DNA of 64,000 bases, from assembly GCA_031963005.1 (NCBI GenBank), contig JASSUL010000001.1:248001-312000 (forward strand). The letters run 5' to 3'. The notes below the pieces were generated by a model. The model had not been told where the DNA came from, searched no databases, and saw only the letters and a list, made by a program, of their open reading frames with translations. Below are positions 36,601-45,496 of this stretch, one piece after another; within the stretch, counting starts at the first letter, position 1, and each line of letters begins with the position of its first letter. The translations under genes were made by a program, and so were the position numbers. Origin of the DNA: JASSUD01 sp031963005. Its GTDB lineage: Bacteria; Pseudomonadota; Gammaproteobacteria; Burkholderiales; Burkholderiaceae.

Positions 36601-38873
36601 GGGATACAGGAGGCGCTCTGCGTATTTTGCTTTGTATCTTCTTTTGTATCTTCTTTTTTATCCGGCTTTTTCAAACTATGCAAAAACAATCGGGTGTAGG
36701 GAGCCGGTTTTCGACCACTGCGCACCTGAATATCTCCCGATATCCATGATCGCTCTGGCTTGGATGATGTGGCTGGCGCGGCTACGTACGCGCGCATCAT
36801 CGGACTGAGCCACGCAAAGGGATCAAACCGATCCAAGGTACTTTGAAGCGTATAAGTAGGCGGATTATTCGCTACGTCGGTTTTCCAATCTCCAGATATT
36901 TGTGCTTTACCTTGCCCCGTATGGATTTCTGCCTTCCAAGCTAATTGTTCAGATTGGATATGCGCTTTCATTTCTACACTCAAGTAATCCGATGGCAAGG
37001 CCGGGCTTTTCTGGGTCGATGTTTGTGCAGCAGGATCGCTTTGTTGAGTGTGGCGTAAGGCATGGGAACGTAAAGCTAGCGCCTTATGCTCCTCAGACAA
37101 ATGCGCCGCGGCCAAGTGAGGGAGTTCGAGATGATGTAAATCACATTGTGAAGCATCGATGCAAGCGTAATGCACCGGCGCAGTCTGCTTCGCAGCAGCC
37201 GGCTTTACCGTAGCGGATTCCAGGGATAAGGCGACATCCTGATGATGCTCAGCGTGATGCCCTATCCAAGTCAGCGTGCCATTCAAACGCGCTGGCACTA
37301 ACAGCGCAGACCACCGATGCAAATCTAGATCCCTGATAGAGAGATTCAGCAACCCTTTGTCTTGCTCAAAGCGGGCATTGCCTTCCAGGTGCAGATCTGT
37401 ATGAAGAGATGTTTTCTGCTTGGTATGCAGTTTGTGCTGAATCCAATGCGGTGCCGTTTTTTCCAGTGCGGAAAACGCAGCGGGCAACGCTAAAACAGCG
37501 CCCTGCAGCACCTGTATCTGAATATCCGTCAACACTTGTTCTTGCGCATTCAAGCGAAGATGCGAACGGGCCATACGCAAAGGCAAACCGTGCATCATCA
37601 AGCTTGCAGGTAGGGTATTGCGCAGCGTGATGTCTCCTTCGACCGTCCACGGTTGCGCATCCTTGGCTTTGCCTATTTTTTCGCCTTCCTCACTTTTTCC
37701 GGAAGTCGGTAGGTTGTGTTTCAAAGCCTGTTTGAATTTATTGAGGGAAGACGTGGGCATAAGCAAGGCAGGAGCCCGTGCGGGGCCGAGTTGCGCCTCG
37801 ATATGCAAATCGGCCTTAGGTGCCTTAGCGCTGAAAAGCTGCGGATTCAGATGATGGATACTGAGTGTGGCGGCTTTAAGCGGCATCGGGCGAAAAGGCC
37901 AAACCTCCATATGCCCCTGCCCCTTTAAAGCCTGGCCCCGCGCCTGAATATGCACGGCCATCTCTTCCAAGGTGCCCGATACTTGCACATCAAAGCGCGC
38001 CTCTCTTACCCGTGTGTCTAGCGCAGTCCATGGCGAAGCACTTTTGCTGCGCGCAGTTTTGATCTCTACTTTCTGCTTACTCTGCGCCAGATTTTTAGTT
38101 AAGGAGGAGACGTTCATTTCAGAAGGGATCGATTTTCCGACAAGGTTCAGCGTCCCCGTGATACCAAAGGGAGAGGCCGCCATTAACCGCATGTCTGCCC
38201 GCACGACTCCATACGGAGTATGCAACTGATCTAGGCGTAAATGATGCTGTTGTGCCTTCCCACTTCCTATGGTCTCCAAGGCGAACTGTAGGTTTGTCCA
38301 TTCGCTCACCTGGGTCCCTTGGGTAATGCATACCCGCTTTACCGATCCTTCATTCAGGTATACCAAAAATGGAATGCTCAGCTTTTTAGGAAGGCTGATA
38401 GGAGAATTCGTGTGTGGATTTTGCGGCGCAGGCCCCTGTTTAATCTGTACTTCCCCCACCCGAATAAACGGCACGACCCAACTCCAGAATGTCCCCGAAT
38501 CCACATCCACATGCTGTATTTCCCACTGGCTCTGTACTTGGTCAATAGCCACCTCAAGCCCCGCATGGCGCCACCGGATATCACGCAGAAAAAGACCTGT
38601 TCGCAAGGTGCCCCTTTCCAACACGCCTTGCAAACGGTTTCCAGAAAGTACCTTGGCGATGGTCCATGCATAACGGGTTCCTGTCTCCGTGCGCCACATA
38701 TAGAGGCCGCTTAAGGCAAGCACAAATATTAAAACGCAGAGTCCTCCAAACACCATGCCAGGAATCCATCGCCACAGTGACCTGCGGGGGCGCTTTTTCC
38801 TCATTTTCACCGGCGTGTTTGTCTCTCGCTTTGCTGGAGTCTCATCGGTATGCAAATCAGAGGGATCATTCAT
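33612..38873 (-). CDS. tamB: Translocation and assembly module protein TamB
   Basis: A 1,753-residue AsmA-like bridge protein that spans the periplasm and with TamA takes part in outer-membrane protein insertion and lipid transport. After a basic N-terminus (KMRKKRPRRSLWRW) comes one membrane anchor (about 38-60), then a very long beta-rich taco-shaped region. The conserved DUF490/TamB domain occupies the last 350 residues (LSWLLFGHGTSGG, LDEFTIGQSESGL, ending FDKLVK). It is longer than E. coli TamB (about 1,260), with Lys/Asp/Gln-rich inserts, such as KKPDKKEDTKEDTKQNT and the HKQARALG region. Start ATG 38873 is 3 nt after the tamA stop. A decayed copy of its 3' end lies at 32092-32283. Confidence 0.95.
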   Translation of the reverse strand: MNDPSDLHTDETPAKRETNTPVKMRKKRPRRSLWRWIPGMVFGGLCVLIFVLALSGLYMWRTETGTRYAWTIAKVLSGNRLQGVLERGTLRTGLFLRDIRWRHAGLEVAIDQVQSQWEIQHVDVDSGTFWSWVVPFIRVGEVQIKQGPAPQNPHTNSPISLPKKLSIPFLVYLNEGSVKRVCITQGTQVSEWTNLQFALETIGSGKAQQHHLRLDQLHTPYGVVRADMRLMAASPFGITGTLNLVGKSIPSEMNVSSLTKNLAQSKQKVEIKTARSKSASPWTALDTRVREARFDVQVSGTLEEMAVHIQARGQALKGQGHMEVWPFRPMPLKAATLSIHHLNPQLFSAKAPKADLHIEAQLGPARAPALLMPTSSLNKFKQALKHNLPTSGKSEEGEKIGKAKDAQPWTVEGDITLRNTLPASLMMHGLPLRMARSHLRLNAQEQVLTDIQIQVLQGAVLALPAAFSALEKTAPHWIQHKLHTKQKTSLHTDLHLEGNARFEQDKGLLNLSIRDLDLHRWSALLVPARLNGTLTWIGHHAEHHQDVALSLESATVKPAAAKQTAPVHYACIDASQCDLHHLELPHLAAAHLSEEHKALALRSHALRHTQQSDPAAQTSTQKSPALPSDYLSVEMKAHIQSEQLAWKAEIHTGQGKAQISGDWKTDVANNPPTYTLQSTLDRFDPFAWLSPMMRAYVAAPATSSKPERSWISGDIQVRSGRKPAPYTRLFLHSLKKPDKKEDTKEDTKQNTQSASCIPSASHRCPSEPFSARGSMALHALLEDVKTLSQKTEPALDIEFTLHNSAYQGRPLEAKGQIHTVGQRLLPSHIQLAVAGNRLEAQGEWGRAASGLTVHLDAPDLSTIGWGFSGMFKADGQLQGGFEHPQLALRYLARGVSVGPYRLQSAKGQARLEQGANGALSYQSDVQGLVLPQGTLDEIHIQLAGIQARHTLNLQAKGLVQKQAIDFTLAARGGVRVAENRPAQTANNASQGSSAPDTSDGSNKPGLHWKGSITQLTHHGLPEVRLDAPVTLGWTIAKSAPSKSTQTAAPSSAWTLTQLDIGQAQMHIEGAQLDLQALHYSPRQSHSAGTLKGIDLRHLTRKLHDALGINSPLSFIAIDAAVPVYNSLPISPITDDETPQSNGPETDLVLDSAWNLTQQAMHITGHAQLQRRTGDLVIQTALGGRIPLDLQTLALRLNATSKKGMQAQLQAKSGQFGAIDAHLDADLPAFSTQTRSLETPTTRADFLGASSSPLDAAVPTGSPFPQNHQTVWEIWKQKAPLAGEITVNLPDLDPIGNALGANMRLSGAARLRLQLKGVAAHPLLSGRLDAERLGIILIQEGLTLKDGVAHIGLSNNTVDFEQITFKGESGAVTLSGKAKIDPANPSAPLLDAHITAQKLAVFATLDRQLALSGQARVQYAGPGLPGADQPPLSIEGDFVVDRALFDIPNGGRPQLGQDVIEVDRALWKARQREKKKAKHKQARALGDSGNTASQDSEMRLDDDKALASPPASLINAPLLAKIHLDLGQHTRFRGAGADVHLTGALDIRNTAENALQANGDLRMQPGSTFEAFGRKLQIEKGYFAFQGPLNNPGIHILAMRRNQEVEAGVLVTGTFHAPDIRLVSEPTVADSEKLSWLLFGHGTSGGTNLGQQNTTMAALALLGNASGKRIAKTIGLDEFTIGQSESGLSDPQVLSVAKALNERLILGYEQGLTTAASLVKLTWQLSRRWSLTVHTGTLNGVDIIHRKRFDKLVK

Positions 38874-38876
38874 AAT

Positions 38877-40925
38877 CTAAAACGCAATGCCCAGAGTGAT
38901 ATATGGTCGAATCGAGTGATTGCGCAGGCCATACGCTACATCAAAATTAATAGGCCCTACAGGACTGCGCCAGCGAACTCCTAAACCCGCGCCTTGATAC
39001 AGCGTACGCTCCGCCCAAGCATCTGCCGCCGTACCGGCATCGTAAAATACCGCAGCTCCCCAATCATGATTGAGCCAATGCTGATATTCCAAGCTGCCTA
39101 CCGCAAGGTACTTCACCGGCAATACCGAATCTTCTACATGATTCCCAATACTCTGGTAACTATACCCTCGAATGGAATGGCTTCCTCCGGCACGAAACAG
39201 TAAGGAAGCGGGGATTTTGACCGTGCTTCCAGACGTCAATACTCCACCTAGTTCCACGCGAAACACCCCAATACCGCTTGAACCCAGAGGCACATATTGC
39301 CGACCACTAAAATACGCGCGTCCAAACGATTCTTGGGTCAAAATCCCTTTAACCGCTCCATTTGCGGCAAAAAGCAACAAACTCCCTTCACGCGGGAACA
39401 ATAGATCATCTACATCGCGGCGCAGCCAACTCCATCCAGGAACCAAGGCCCGACTCCAACTCGAAGGTGCATTGGCGTTCTGCAAACGATCGCCATAAAA
39501 AAGCAAAGAATAGGTATATTCATAGCGGCTCTGCAAACGCACACGCTGTGCGCCTGTACGAATACTGCGAATATCCGTATTTTCTACATCGCTATGCGTA
39601 TAGTTGCCCAGCGCACTATAGACATAGGCTTGCTCATCGGGAGGGGTCGATAATTGAAAGCCCCCCGACTGCTGTTCTGGATTCCACTGCCCTTGTGTCT
39701 CCAGAACCCACGCGCGATTAAACATATTGTTGTAACTGTACTGCCCTTGCGCATGCGGACCCTGGTCTGAAATATATCCGACCCCAAAACTCAGCGCATG
39801 GTAAGGATACTCAGTCACCTTGACGCGAACAGGGACCATGCGGGGTACCGTCTCTTCCTGTTTTTGCGTCGACGCATTATGGGCACCAGAGATCACGGTA
39901 TCGCTGGAATGCGCTTCTTGCTTTTCTTGCTTCAGTGAAGAAGGCTCCCCCGAGACATCCTTGGCCAGTTTGTTCAGCGGAGACGGCATATGCTCAGATT
40001 GTGCACGCACATCGACGACCACATTGGCAAAATAGGGGGTATTTTGAATCCGCCTTTGTAATTCCAGCACACGATCTGCGCTGTAGTACTCGCCTACACG
40101 CAAAGGATTTACATTATGAATAATCTGCCCGGGGTAACGCTTGAGGTCCGTAAACTCCAGAGGCCCTAGCACGAAAGGCGGACCACTGTCTAAGGTCAAC
40201 TCTAAATAGGCTCGATGCTTTTTGACGTCGATAAGCGCTTGTGAAGCCACCATTTTGGCATCTAAGTAACGCTTTGCCTGCAGGGTTTTTAATGCGAGCC
40301 CTTTAGCGTCATCCCAGGCACGCTGCGTAAAGATATCCCCGCGCTTTAGCGGCCATGCTGCACGCACCGCCGCCTCACGATTTGGCTGCTGAAGCTTATT
40401 TGCTCGCGCTTCACGTTCCTCCTCCTCCCCTGCATCCAGCTCCAATGGTTCCGCTAATACCGCGCCTTGAAAAGAAAGTGTCATCTTTTTGACCCGTATA
40501 GGCTCGCCAGGTTTGACGCAAATCGAGACCACTTTACTATGTCGCTCAGAAGGCAAAACCCAATCGCGCAATCCCCGTAAATTAGGACGTTGCACCGACA
40601 CCTGAATCTCCGGCGTGAAATACCCCTGCGTTTTAAGCAGATCTGCCACCTGCGAAGTGCTGGCCATGATTAAAAAATCAAATTGCCCCTTTGTCATATC
40701 GGTACGCGTAGCAAAGCGCACGATATCAAGATGTGTTTTCAGCAAAGACCGTATAGGTTTTGGTGCATCGATCACCACGCGATAACGCGCAGCAGGCGCA
40801 GAAAAGCCTTGCGGAGAAGCGGCCTTGATGGACACGCTTTCATTCTGCAGGGCAGGCTGCGCCGCCTCACCGAGCACAGGAATAAAAAGCAAGATTCCCC
40901 ATAGGGCGTGTCTACAATGGTTCAA
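38877..40925 (-). CDS. tamA: Translocation and assembly module outer-membrane protein TamA
   Basis: A BamA-superfamily outer-membrane protein: three POTRA domains, then a 16-strand barrel with the lid-lock motif region GGSHSIRGYSYQS and the terminal strand ITLGIAF. The start is unusual. A palindromic element (40901-41061) covers the 5' end; the best signal peptide is obtained from a TTG at 40925 inside the element, which has AGAGGGGG just upstream and gives NHCRH-ALWGILLFIPVLG-EAAQPA. The frame is open further up to ATG 41072 and ATG 41186, but those add 50-90 residues of repeat-encoded sequence before the signal. AAAAGGAGG at about 41091-41100, before an out-of-frame ATG, may be the original ribosome site. 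Pairs with tamB. Confidence 0.88.
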   Translation of the reverse strand: MNHCRHALWGILLFIPVLGEAAQPALQNESVSIKAASPQGFSAPAARYRVVIDAPKPIRSLLKTHLDIVRFATRTDMTKGQFDFLIMASTSQVADLLKTQGYFTPEIQVSVQRPNLRGLRDWVLPSERHSKVVSICVKPGEPIRVKKMTLSFQGAVLAEPLELDAGEEEEREARANKLQQPNREAAVRAAWPLKRGDIFTQRAWDDAKGLALKTLQAKRYLDAKMVASQALIDVKKHRAYLELTLDSGPPFVLGPLEFTDLKRYPGQIIHNVNPLRVGEYYSADRVLELQRRIQNTPYFANVVVDVRAQSEHMPSPLNKLAKDVSGEPSSLKQEKQEAHSSDTVISGAHNASTQKQEETVPRMVPVRVKVTEYPYHALSFGVGYISDQGPHAQGQYSYNNMFNRAWVLETQGQWNPEQQSGGFQLSTPPDEQAYVYSALGNYTHSDVENTDIRSIRTGAQRVRLQSRYEYTYSLLFYGDRLQNANAPSSWSRALVPGWSWLRRDVDDLLFPREGSLLLFAANGAVKGILTQESFGRAYFSGRQYVPLGSSGIGVFRVELGGVLTSGSTVKIPASLLFRAGGSHSIRGYSYQSIGNHVEDSVLPVKYLAVGSLEYQHWLNHDWGAAVFYDAGTAADAWAERTLYQGAGLGVRWRSPVGPINFDVAYGLRNHSIRPYITLGIAF

Positions 40926-41061
40926 AAGACCCCCTCTTCGCGTATGGGTAAAATGCGATGCAGTGCTCAGGATCCTCACTGTACTAGAGTACAGCTCCGG
41001 TCCCTGTGCTCCTGCCCCCCCAAATATGGGCCCTTTTGAACCATTGGAGACACCCCCTATA
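40901..41061. repeat. Palindromic element overlapping the tamA start
   Basis: Left edge ATAGGGCGTGTCTACAATGG and right edge CCATTGGAGACACCCCCTAT are inverted copies that continue inward through TTCAAAAG. The core (GTGCTCAGGATCCTCACTG, TACAGCTCCGGTCCCTGTG, CTCCTGCCCCCCCAAAT) is shared with the elements at 53373 and 60013. It separates an upstream ribosome site from the tamA coding body. Confidence 0.8.
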
Positions 41062-41320
41062 CTGAGCAGCATCCCCAAGCCATATCGGCGATGCCCTCCT
41101 TTTATGAACTTCTCACGTAATCTATACAGACCTATGCGCAGGACATTCTCGTAGGATAGTAATGCTAATAAATCTTTATACTGCATAAAAATATGCCTAT
41201 ATGCTACGCCTATATCACTACTTCAAAGGCTAAAATCCACCTCATGGAATTAGGCTATCATAGCTAGTGTGAAATTCAAAAAAATGCCGATCGGCAAGTA
41301 AGACAAAGAAGGATTGTATT

Positions 41321-41509
41321 ATGGAATACCAGTCAGAACTGAGCCAGTTTCTCAATACGCTGAAAAAAGCCAACCCTGAACTAGAAACCAAGCAACAAGC
41401 AGGCTACAACACTTGGTCGAACAAACCCCCTCTGAATGTCAATGAACGCCAACGCGCGCTAGATGCACGCAAGCCGCAATCTGCTTATGTGTATTACCAA
41501 AATTTCTAG
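41321..41509 (+). CDS. DUF3460 family small protein
   Basis: A 62-residue protein of a Burkholderiales-specific family of unknown function. MEYQSELSQFLNTLKK, the Pro-Glu-Leu-Glu turn and the ending YVYYQNF are the family marks. AAGGA lies about 10 nt before the ATG. It is soluble and probably helical, divergent from tamA. No operon partner is evident. Confidence 0.85.
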   Translation: MEYQSELSQFLNTLKKANPELETKQQAGYNTWSNKPPLNVNERQRALDARKPQSAYVYYQNF

Positions 41510-41522
41510 GTTTTTTAGAATA

Positions 41523-41710
41523 CTTCTAAGAGCCTGTTCATAATCTTCAAAAGTGGGTTATGTTGGGGTTCCAAAATCACCCAAAAACGCACCCCAACCT
41601 ACGAAAAATGCCTAAAAATGGTAGGTCGGGGTGACGAATTGAATTAAATACGGAATCCCAACATTACGGCCTTAAGGGCGATTTCTGGAGATTATGAACA
41701 GGTTCTAAGG
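41523..41710. repeat. Nested palindromic element
   Basis: Outer arms CTAAGAGCCTGTTCATAATC and GATTATGAACAGGTTCTAAG are near-perfect inverted copies. Inside lies a second inverted pair (GTTATGTTGGGGTTCC against GGAATCCCAACATTAC) and a third (CACCCCAACCTAC against GTAGGTCGGGGTG). Interior strings recur in the elements at 30090 and 62328. It starts about 15 bp after the DUF3460 stop. Confidence 0.75.
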
Positions 41711-42575
41711 TAGTGACAAAGAATGCCAATTCCCACCGTAAACAGACATGATTCCCCCTATAAAATAAATGCGTCTATGAGCAGGGAAAGAATCCGATGG
41801 AGGCAGGGCTCTTTCCCTTCCTCATTATGAAAAAAGCATATTGAGTGTGACGTTTCTAATTGGATGCCTGATGGGCATGTCCTACCTGCATTGAAGAAAA
41901 GCTCGCGCTGTCCGCACATTCCTCCTATTTCCTATGAGAGATATCACTTGGCATGCAGTATGCCTGTGAGCCAAGTACCGAATCTTAATCAGACTAAATA
42001 TCTACCATAGATGGTATTTTCATCTCATACAGAACACACTTTATAAGTGATATTTAATCTATTTAACTAAATTTTGAAGCACCTTCTCTCATAGTCAGCA
42101 AAGGTTCTATAACAGAGATTCTGGAGACAGTTATGGAATGGATCCTATCTAGTTGCCTGCCAGGAAAAAAATGCGCTTGGCGCAGCTATACGCCATATTT
42201 ATGCACATACTCTAAGCGCATTTCTATTTTCTTCTATTTTTAGAAATAGATTTTTATATTATATTTATTAGGCGATGCTTTGCTTTATAAAGTAAATATT
42301 TCTTAATGCTCTTTAATCTTTATCTATGATAACAATCAAAAATATCATAACAGTGTTTTTACATACGACATAGATTATTTTTCTGATACAAAAAATAGAA
42401 AAAACTGAAGCAGAGTGCATCCCTTATTATGCAGAGACTTCTGTACGATCAATGCCTAAGGAATAGCATTTTAAAAAAGTATGTACTGAAAAAAAATATA
42501 TTCAGAACATGCCTGAAATCTGATCCTTAGCATAAGAAAAGTATTAATTCATGATCATATAAAAGCGCATATATA
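41711..42575. other. 865-bp non-coding stretch with two hairpins
   Basis: No gene is supported. AGGGAAAGA/TCTTTCCCT (41783-41818) and AAATGCGCTT/AAGCGCATTT (42169-42223, then a T-rich run) are inverted repeats. The second looks like a terminator for something now lost. From about 42,250 the DNA is extremely A/T-rich, as upstream of the other orphan genes. Confidence 0.4.
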
Positions 42576-42881
42576 ATGTTAAATAATATCTCTCAAACAC
42601 ATCAAACATCTTTGAACCTTATCAACAACAACCCTCGCAACTTACAAGAAATCAACGAGAGAACAGCGCTTATCCAGCCTGAAGCTACCCAAGCATCCGA
42701 ACCAGAAGTAGGTTTATTTCACGTAACACTGGGCAGTTCTGTAATACTTTTAGCAAGCTCCATGTTGCTTAATATGAATGGAAATGACGCAGCAGGGAAA
42801 ATAACGTTTGCAGCAGGTTTCGTTGCGTGTGCCGCATTTATCGGTGTAACAATACGGGATGCGATCTCCTCCAACAATTAA
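42576..42881 (+). CDS. Small two-span membrane protein, orphan
   Basis: A 101-residue protein. The first 45 residues are polar and Asn/Gln-rich (MLNNISQTHQTSLNLINN), resembling the leaders of the other orphans here. Two hydrophobic helices follow (about 48-66 and 74-94) with a short NGNDAAG turn, then a polar end. The upstream DNA is extremely A/T-rich. Two strong hairpins follow. It could be a host-membrane-inserted effector or simply an inner-membrane peptide; no family is recognised. Confidence 0.5.
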   Translation: MLNNISQTHQTSLNLINNNPRNLQEINERTALIQPEATQASEPEVGLFHVTLGSSVILLASSMLLNMNGNDAAGKITFAAGFVACAAFIGVTIRDAISSNN

Positions 42882-42928
42882 TTTCATAACATAACGATCA
42901 GCATACGCAGCAAGCATTACAAATGGCC

Positions 42929-42961
42929 TGTATGCTTTTTCTAAATGAGAAAAAGCATACA
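42929..42961. terminator. Perfect 14-bp hairpin after the small membrane protein gene
   Basis: TGTATGCTTTTTCT (42929-42942) and AGAAAAAGCATACA (42948-42961) pair perfectly around AAATG. It lies about 50 nt past the stop at 42881. Confidence 0.6.
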
Positions 42962-42969
42962 ATAAAACA

Positions 42970-43036
42970 CAAACGCCTTTTTTATTCTATTCAAGTGATT
43001 ATAAAAATAACCTGAATAGAATAAAAAAGGCGTTTG
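42970..43036. terminator. Perfect 24-bp inverted repeat between convergent genes
   Basis: Arms 42970-42993 and 43013-43036 are exact inverted copies, starting CAAACGCCTTTTTTATTC. The T/A tracts are inside the stem, so either strand could form a terminator-like structure, for secG on the minus strand in particular. It follows a separate hairpin by only 8 bp. Confidence 0.6.
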
Positions 43037-43083
43037 TTATGAATATAACGATATTATTACTCGCTTATCCCTTTTAGCACTTT

Positions 43084-43425
43084 CTATTTGGGAACATCCT
43101 GTTCATTCGTCTCTGGCCCAGACTTCTGTGAGTGCATTGGAGCCGTAGCAGAAGAGGGAGCCCCCAAAACTCCCGCTGATGGCGGTGCTTTTCGAGAACT
43201 CATATACGTTAATGCCAGCGTACAAGCGAAAAAGAGCATGGCTAACACGCCGGTAGCGCGAGAAAGAAAATTCGCTGAGCCACTAGGGCCAAATAAACTC
43301 CCTGATGAGCCACTACCTAAGCCTGCGCCCATATCAGCGCCTTTACCGTGCTGTATCAATACTAAACCGATAATGCCCAGAGCACTGAGCATCTGCCCGA
43401 CCATCATAAGCGTTTTGAGCCACAT
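43084..43425 (-). CDS. secG: Protein-export membrane protein SecG
   Basis: The small two-span subunit of the SecYEG translocon. 113 residues with hydrophobic segments at about 3-24 and 55-73 and the conserved GKGADMGAGLGSGSSGSLFG loop between them, then a Ser/Pro-rich tail. It is downstream of tpiA (about 60 nt) as in Burkholderia. The tRNA-Leu and nuo genes that usually follow in relatives are not present, so synteny breaks here. Confidence 0.95.
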   Translation of the reverse strand: MWLKTLMMVGQMLSALGIIGLVLIQHGKGADMGAGLGSGSSGSLFGPSGSANFLSRATGVLAMLFFACTLALTYMSSRKAPPSAGVLGAPSSATAPMHSQKSGPETNEQDVPK

Positions 43426-43484
43426 TGTTTACCTCGTATTTTGAAATGTAAGGGATCTTTAGGAAAATCCGCGTTTTCCGGTAG

Positions 43485-44363
43485 TCAGGCTGATATCAGC
43501 AGCGCTGCTTTGCAAATGGCTAAAAATTCTACCGCATTGAGTGAAGCGCCGCCGATTAATCCGCCATCAATATCAGGTTGAGCAAGCAGTGCAGCCGCAT
43601 TTGCCGCTTTCATGCTTCCTCCATATAACACTGGTACTGGGCATGGGCTCCCAGCATTTTCTGTTTCCCATTGTGCAGCAAGCTGCGCACGTAAGTAGGC
43701 ATGCACTGCTTGTGCCTCTTCTGGAGTGGCGCTACGCGCAGTGCCAATCGCCCATATGGGCTCATAAGCAACTACGATATGGCGCATCTGCGTTACGCTG
43801 AGTACCTTCAAAACCGTTTGGAGTTGTGCGCCCACAACCTGCTCCGTATGCCCAGCATCACGGGCTGCTTGAGACTCCCCCACGCAAATGATCGGCGTCA
43901 ATCCTGCTTCTAGTGCACGCAAAGTTTTCTGGCCAATATCTTCATCGGTTTCGTGATGATACTGACGGCGCTCAGAGTGCCCTACTAATACATAGCGCAC
44001 ACCGAATTCCGCTAGCATAGAAGCCGCTATTTCTCCGGTATACGCGCCATGCGTATGACGCGATACATCTTGTGCGCCCCAGGTCACTCCACTGCCTTGC
44101 AAACTCGCTTGCACTTGCGCAAGATAGGGAAAAGGAGGACAAATAGCAACTTGGACGCAAGCATGTGTATTCCCCTTATTCAGGATCAATCCCAATTCGG
44201 CATCATGCGCTACATCCTCTGCCTGCATCCCTTTTTGAATCGCGGCAAGCAGTGCGCTATTTTCGTCTAGCGTGCCATGCATTTTCCAGTTCGCCACAAT
44301 CCATTTCGAGCGCACCGTCTTGGGGCTACTAGCGTGCTGCGCGGTATGCGTTTGGTCGTTCAT
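43485..44363 (-). CDS. tpiA: Triosephosphate isomerase with an N-terminal insert
   Basis: Interconverts DHAP and glyceraldehyde-3-phosphate. The 292-residue TIM barrel keeps K27 (NWKMHG), H129 in GHSERR, E201 in AYEPIWAIGT and the phosphate loop GGSMKAANA. It is about 40 residues longer than usual: an N-terminal extension of about 18 and an insert of about 22 (EDVAHDAELGLILNKGNT, 49-66) in the first helix-strand loop. Catalytic residues are unaffected. GTAGGA precedes the ATG. Sits between qor and secG. Confidence 0.95.
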   Translation of the reverse strand: MNDQTHTAQHASSPKTVRSKWIVANWKMHGTLDENSALLAAIQKGMQAEDVAHDAELGLILNKGNTHACVQVAICPPFPYLAQVQASLQGSGVTWGAQDVSRHTHGAYTGEIAASMLAEFGVRYVLVGHSERRQYHHETDEDIGQKTLRALEAGLTPIICVGESQAARDAGHTEQVVGAQLQTVLKVLSVTQMRHIVVAYEPIWAIGTARSATPEEAQAVHAYLRAQLAAQWETENAGSPCPVPVLYGGSMKAANAAALLAQPDIDGGLIGGASLNAVEFLAICKAALLISA

Positions 44364-44402
44364 TCCTACTCTCTTTACAAACTCTCGTCAGGTCTTGCCC
44401 TC

Positions 44403-45407
44403 TCACCACGTCAAGACGAACTTGCCTATATGATTACCCATCTCCATCATTGCATGGGCTTGCGCGGCGTCAGCAGCGGGGTAGGTCTGGTACACCACAG
44501 GGCGAATGGTTCCGGACTCTAATAAAGGCCAAATATGCTGTTTGAGTTGTGCGGCAATACGGGTTTTGAACGCGACAGAACGCGCGCGCAATGTAGATCC
44601 CATAATGGTGAGCCGTTTGGTCAGTAAAGACGCTAACGAGAGCTCTGTACGCGCACCACCCAACAAGCCGATCAACACTAAACGCCCGCCTTCTCGCAGT
44701 AAATCTAATTCACGCGGTATATAAGCGCCGCCAACGATATCAAGAATCACGTCCACACCCTCGCCTGCGGTGTAAGCGCGAATCACCTCGACAAAATCTT
44801 CCTGCGTATAACAAATCGCGCGTTGCGCGCCTAAGACTTCACATGCGGCACACTTCGCTGGAGTTCTTGCCGTTGCAAAAACCGGATGCCCTAATGCATG
44901 CGCAATTTGGATAGCAGTTACGCCAATACCACTCGATCCCCCTTGAATCAACACCGTTTCAGGCTGACCTGAGGCATTCAAACCTAAGTGCGCACTATCA
45001 AAAAGGTTGCTCCATACGGTAAAGAAAGTCTCCGGTAACGAAGCCGCCTCAATGACACTCAATCCTTTAGGAATGGGTAAACATTGGGCAATAGGCGCAA
45101 CCGCATACTCAGCATAGCCTCCTCCTGATAATAATGCACATACGGTATCTCCTGTTTGCAGGCCGTATACATTATCAGGATGCGCTAACGCTCCTCCGAC
45201 GATCTCTCCTGCCACTTCCAGACCTAAAATCTCCGAAGCGCCTGCAGGCGCCGGATAATACCCTTTGCGCTGCAAAATATCCGGGCGATTGACCCCTGCT
45301 GCTTGCACCCGTATAAGGACTTCTCCTTCTTTGGGCGAAGGCTGGGGAAGATCAGATAATGTCAGGACAGAGGGTGATCCATGCCCCATCATTTGAATAG
45401 CACGCAT
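44403..45407 (-). CDS. qor: NAD(P)H:quinone oxidoreductase, zeta-crystallin type
   Basis: A zinc-independent medium-chain dehydrogenase/reductase of 334 residues that reduces quinones with NADPH. Seen: GroES-like N-terminal half with GVNRPDILQRKGYYP, the nucleotide loop LIQGGSSGIGVTAIQ, and VDVILDIVGG. The structural- and catalytic-zinc cysteines of alcohol dehydrogenases are missing, which fits the QOR subgroup. It lies between pnp and tpiA, the typical Burkholderiaceae order. Substrate assignment is by family. Confidence 0.9.
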   Translation of the reverse strand: MRAIQMMGHGSPSVLTLSDLPQPSPKEGEVLIRVQAAGVNRPDILQRKGYYPAPAGASEILGLEVAGEIVGGALAHPDNVYGLQTGDTVCALLSGGGYAEYAVAPIAQCLPIPKGLSVIEAASLPETFFTVWSNLFDSAHLGLNASGQPETVLIQGGSSGIGVTAIQIAHALGHPVFATARTPAKCAACEVLGAQRAICYTQEDFVEVIRAYTAGEGVDVILDIVGGAYIPRELDLLREGGRLVLIGLLGGARTELSLASLLTKRLTIMGSTLRARSVAFKTRIAAQLKQHIWPLLESGTIRPVVYQTYPAADAAQAHAMMEMGNHIGKFVLTW

Positions 45408-45496
45408 CGGGACATTCCTTTTGCATTAAGCTTGCTGGCCTATTCGAAACCACAAAGGCATGGATACTCCCCCTCTCGGAGGATTATTTCTGCGAT

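Noticed and set aside
42882..43083. tRNA-Leu expected after secG in related genomes
   Set aside because: No cloverleaf is present; only hairpins are found, so the usual gene order is broken here.
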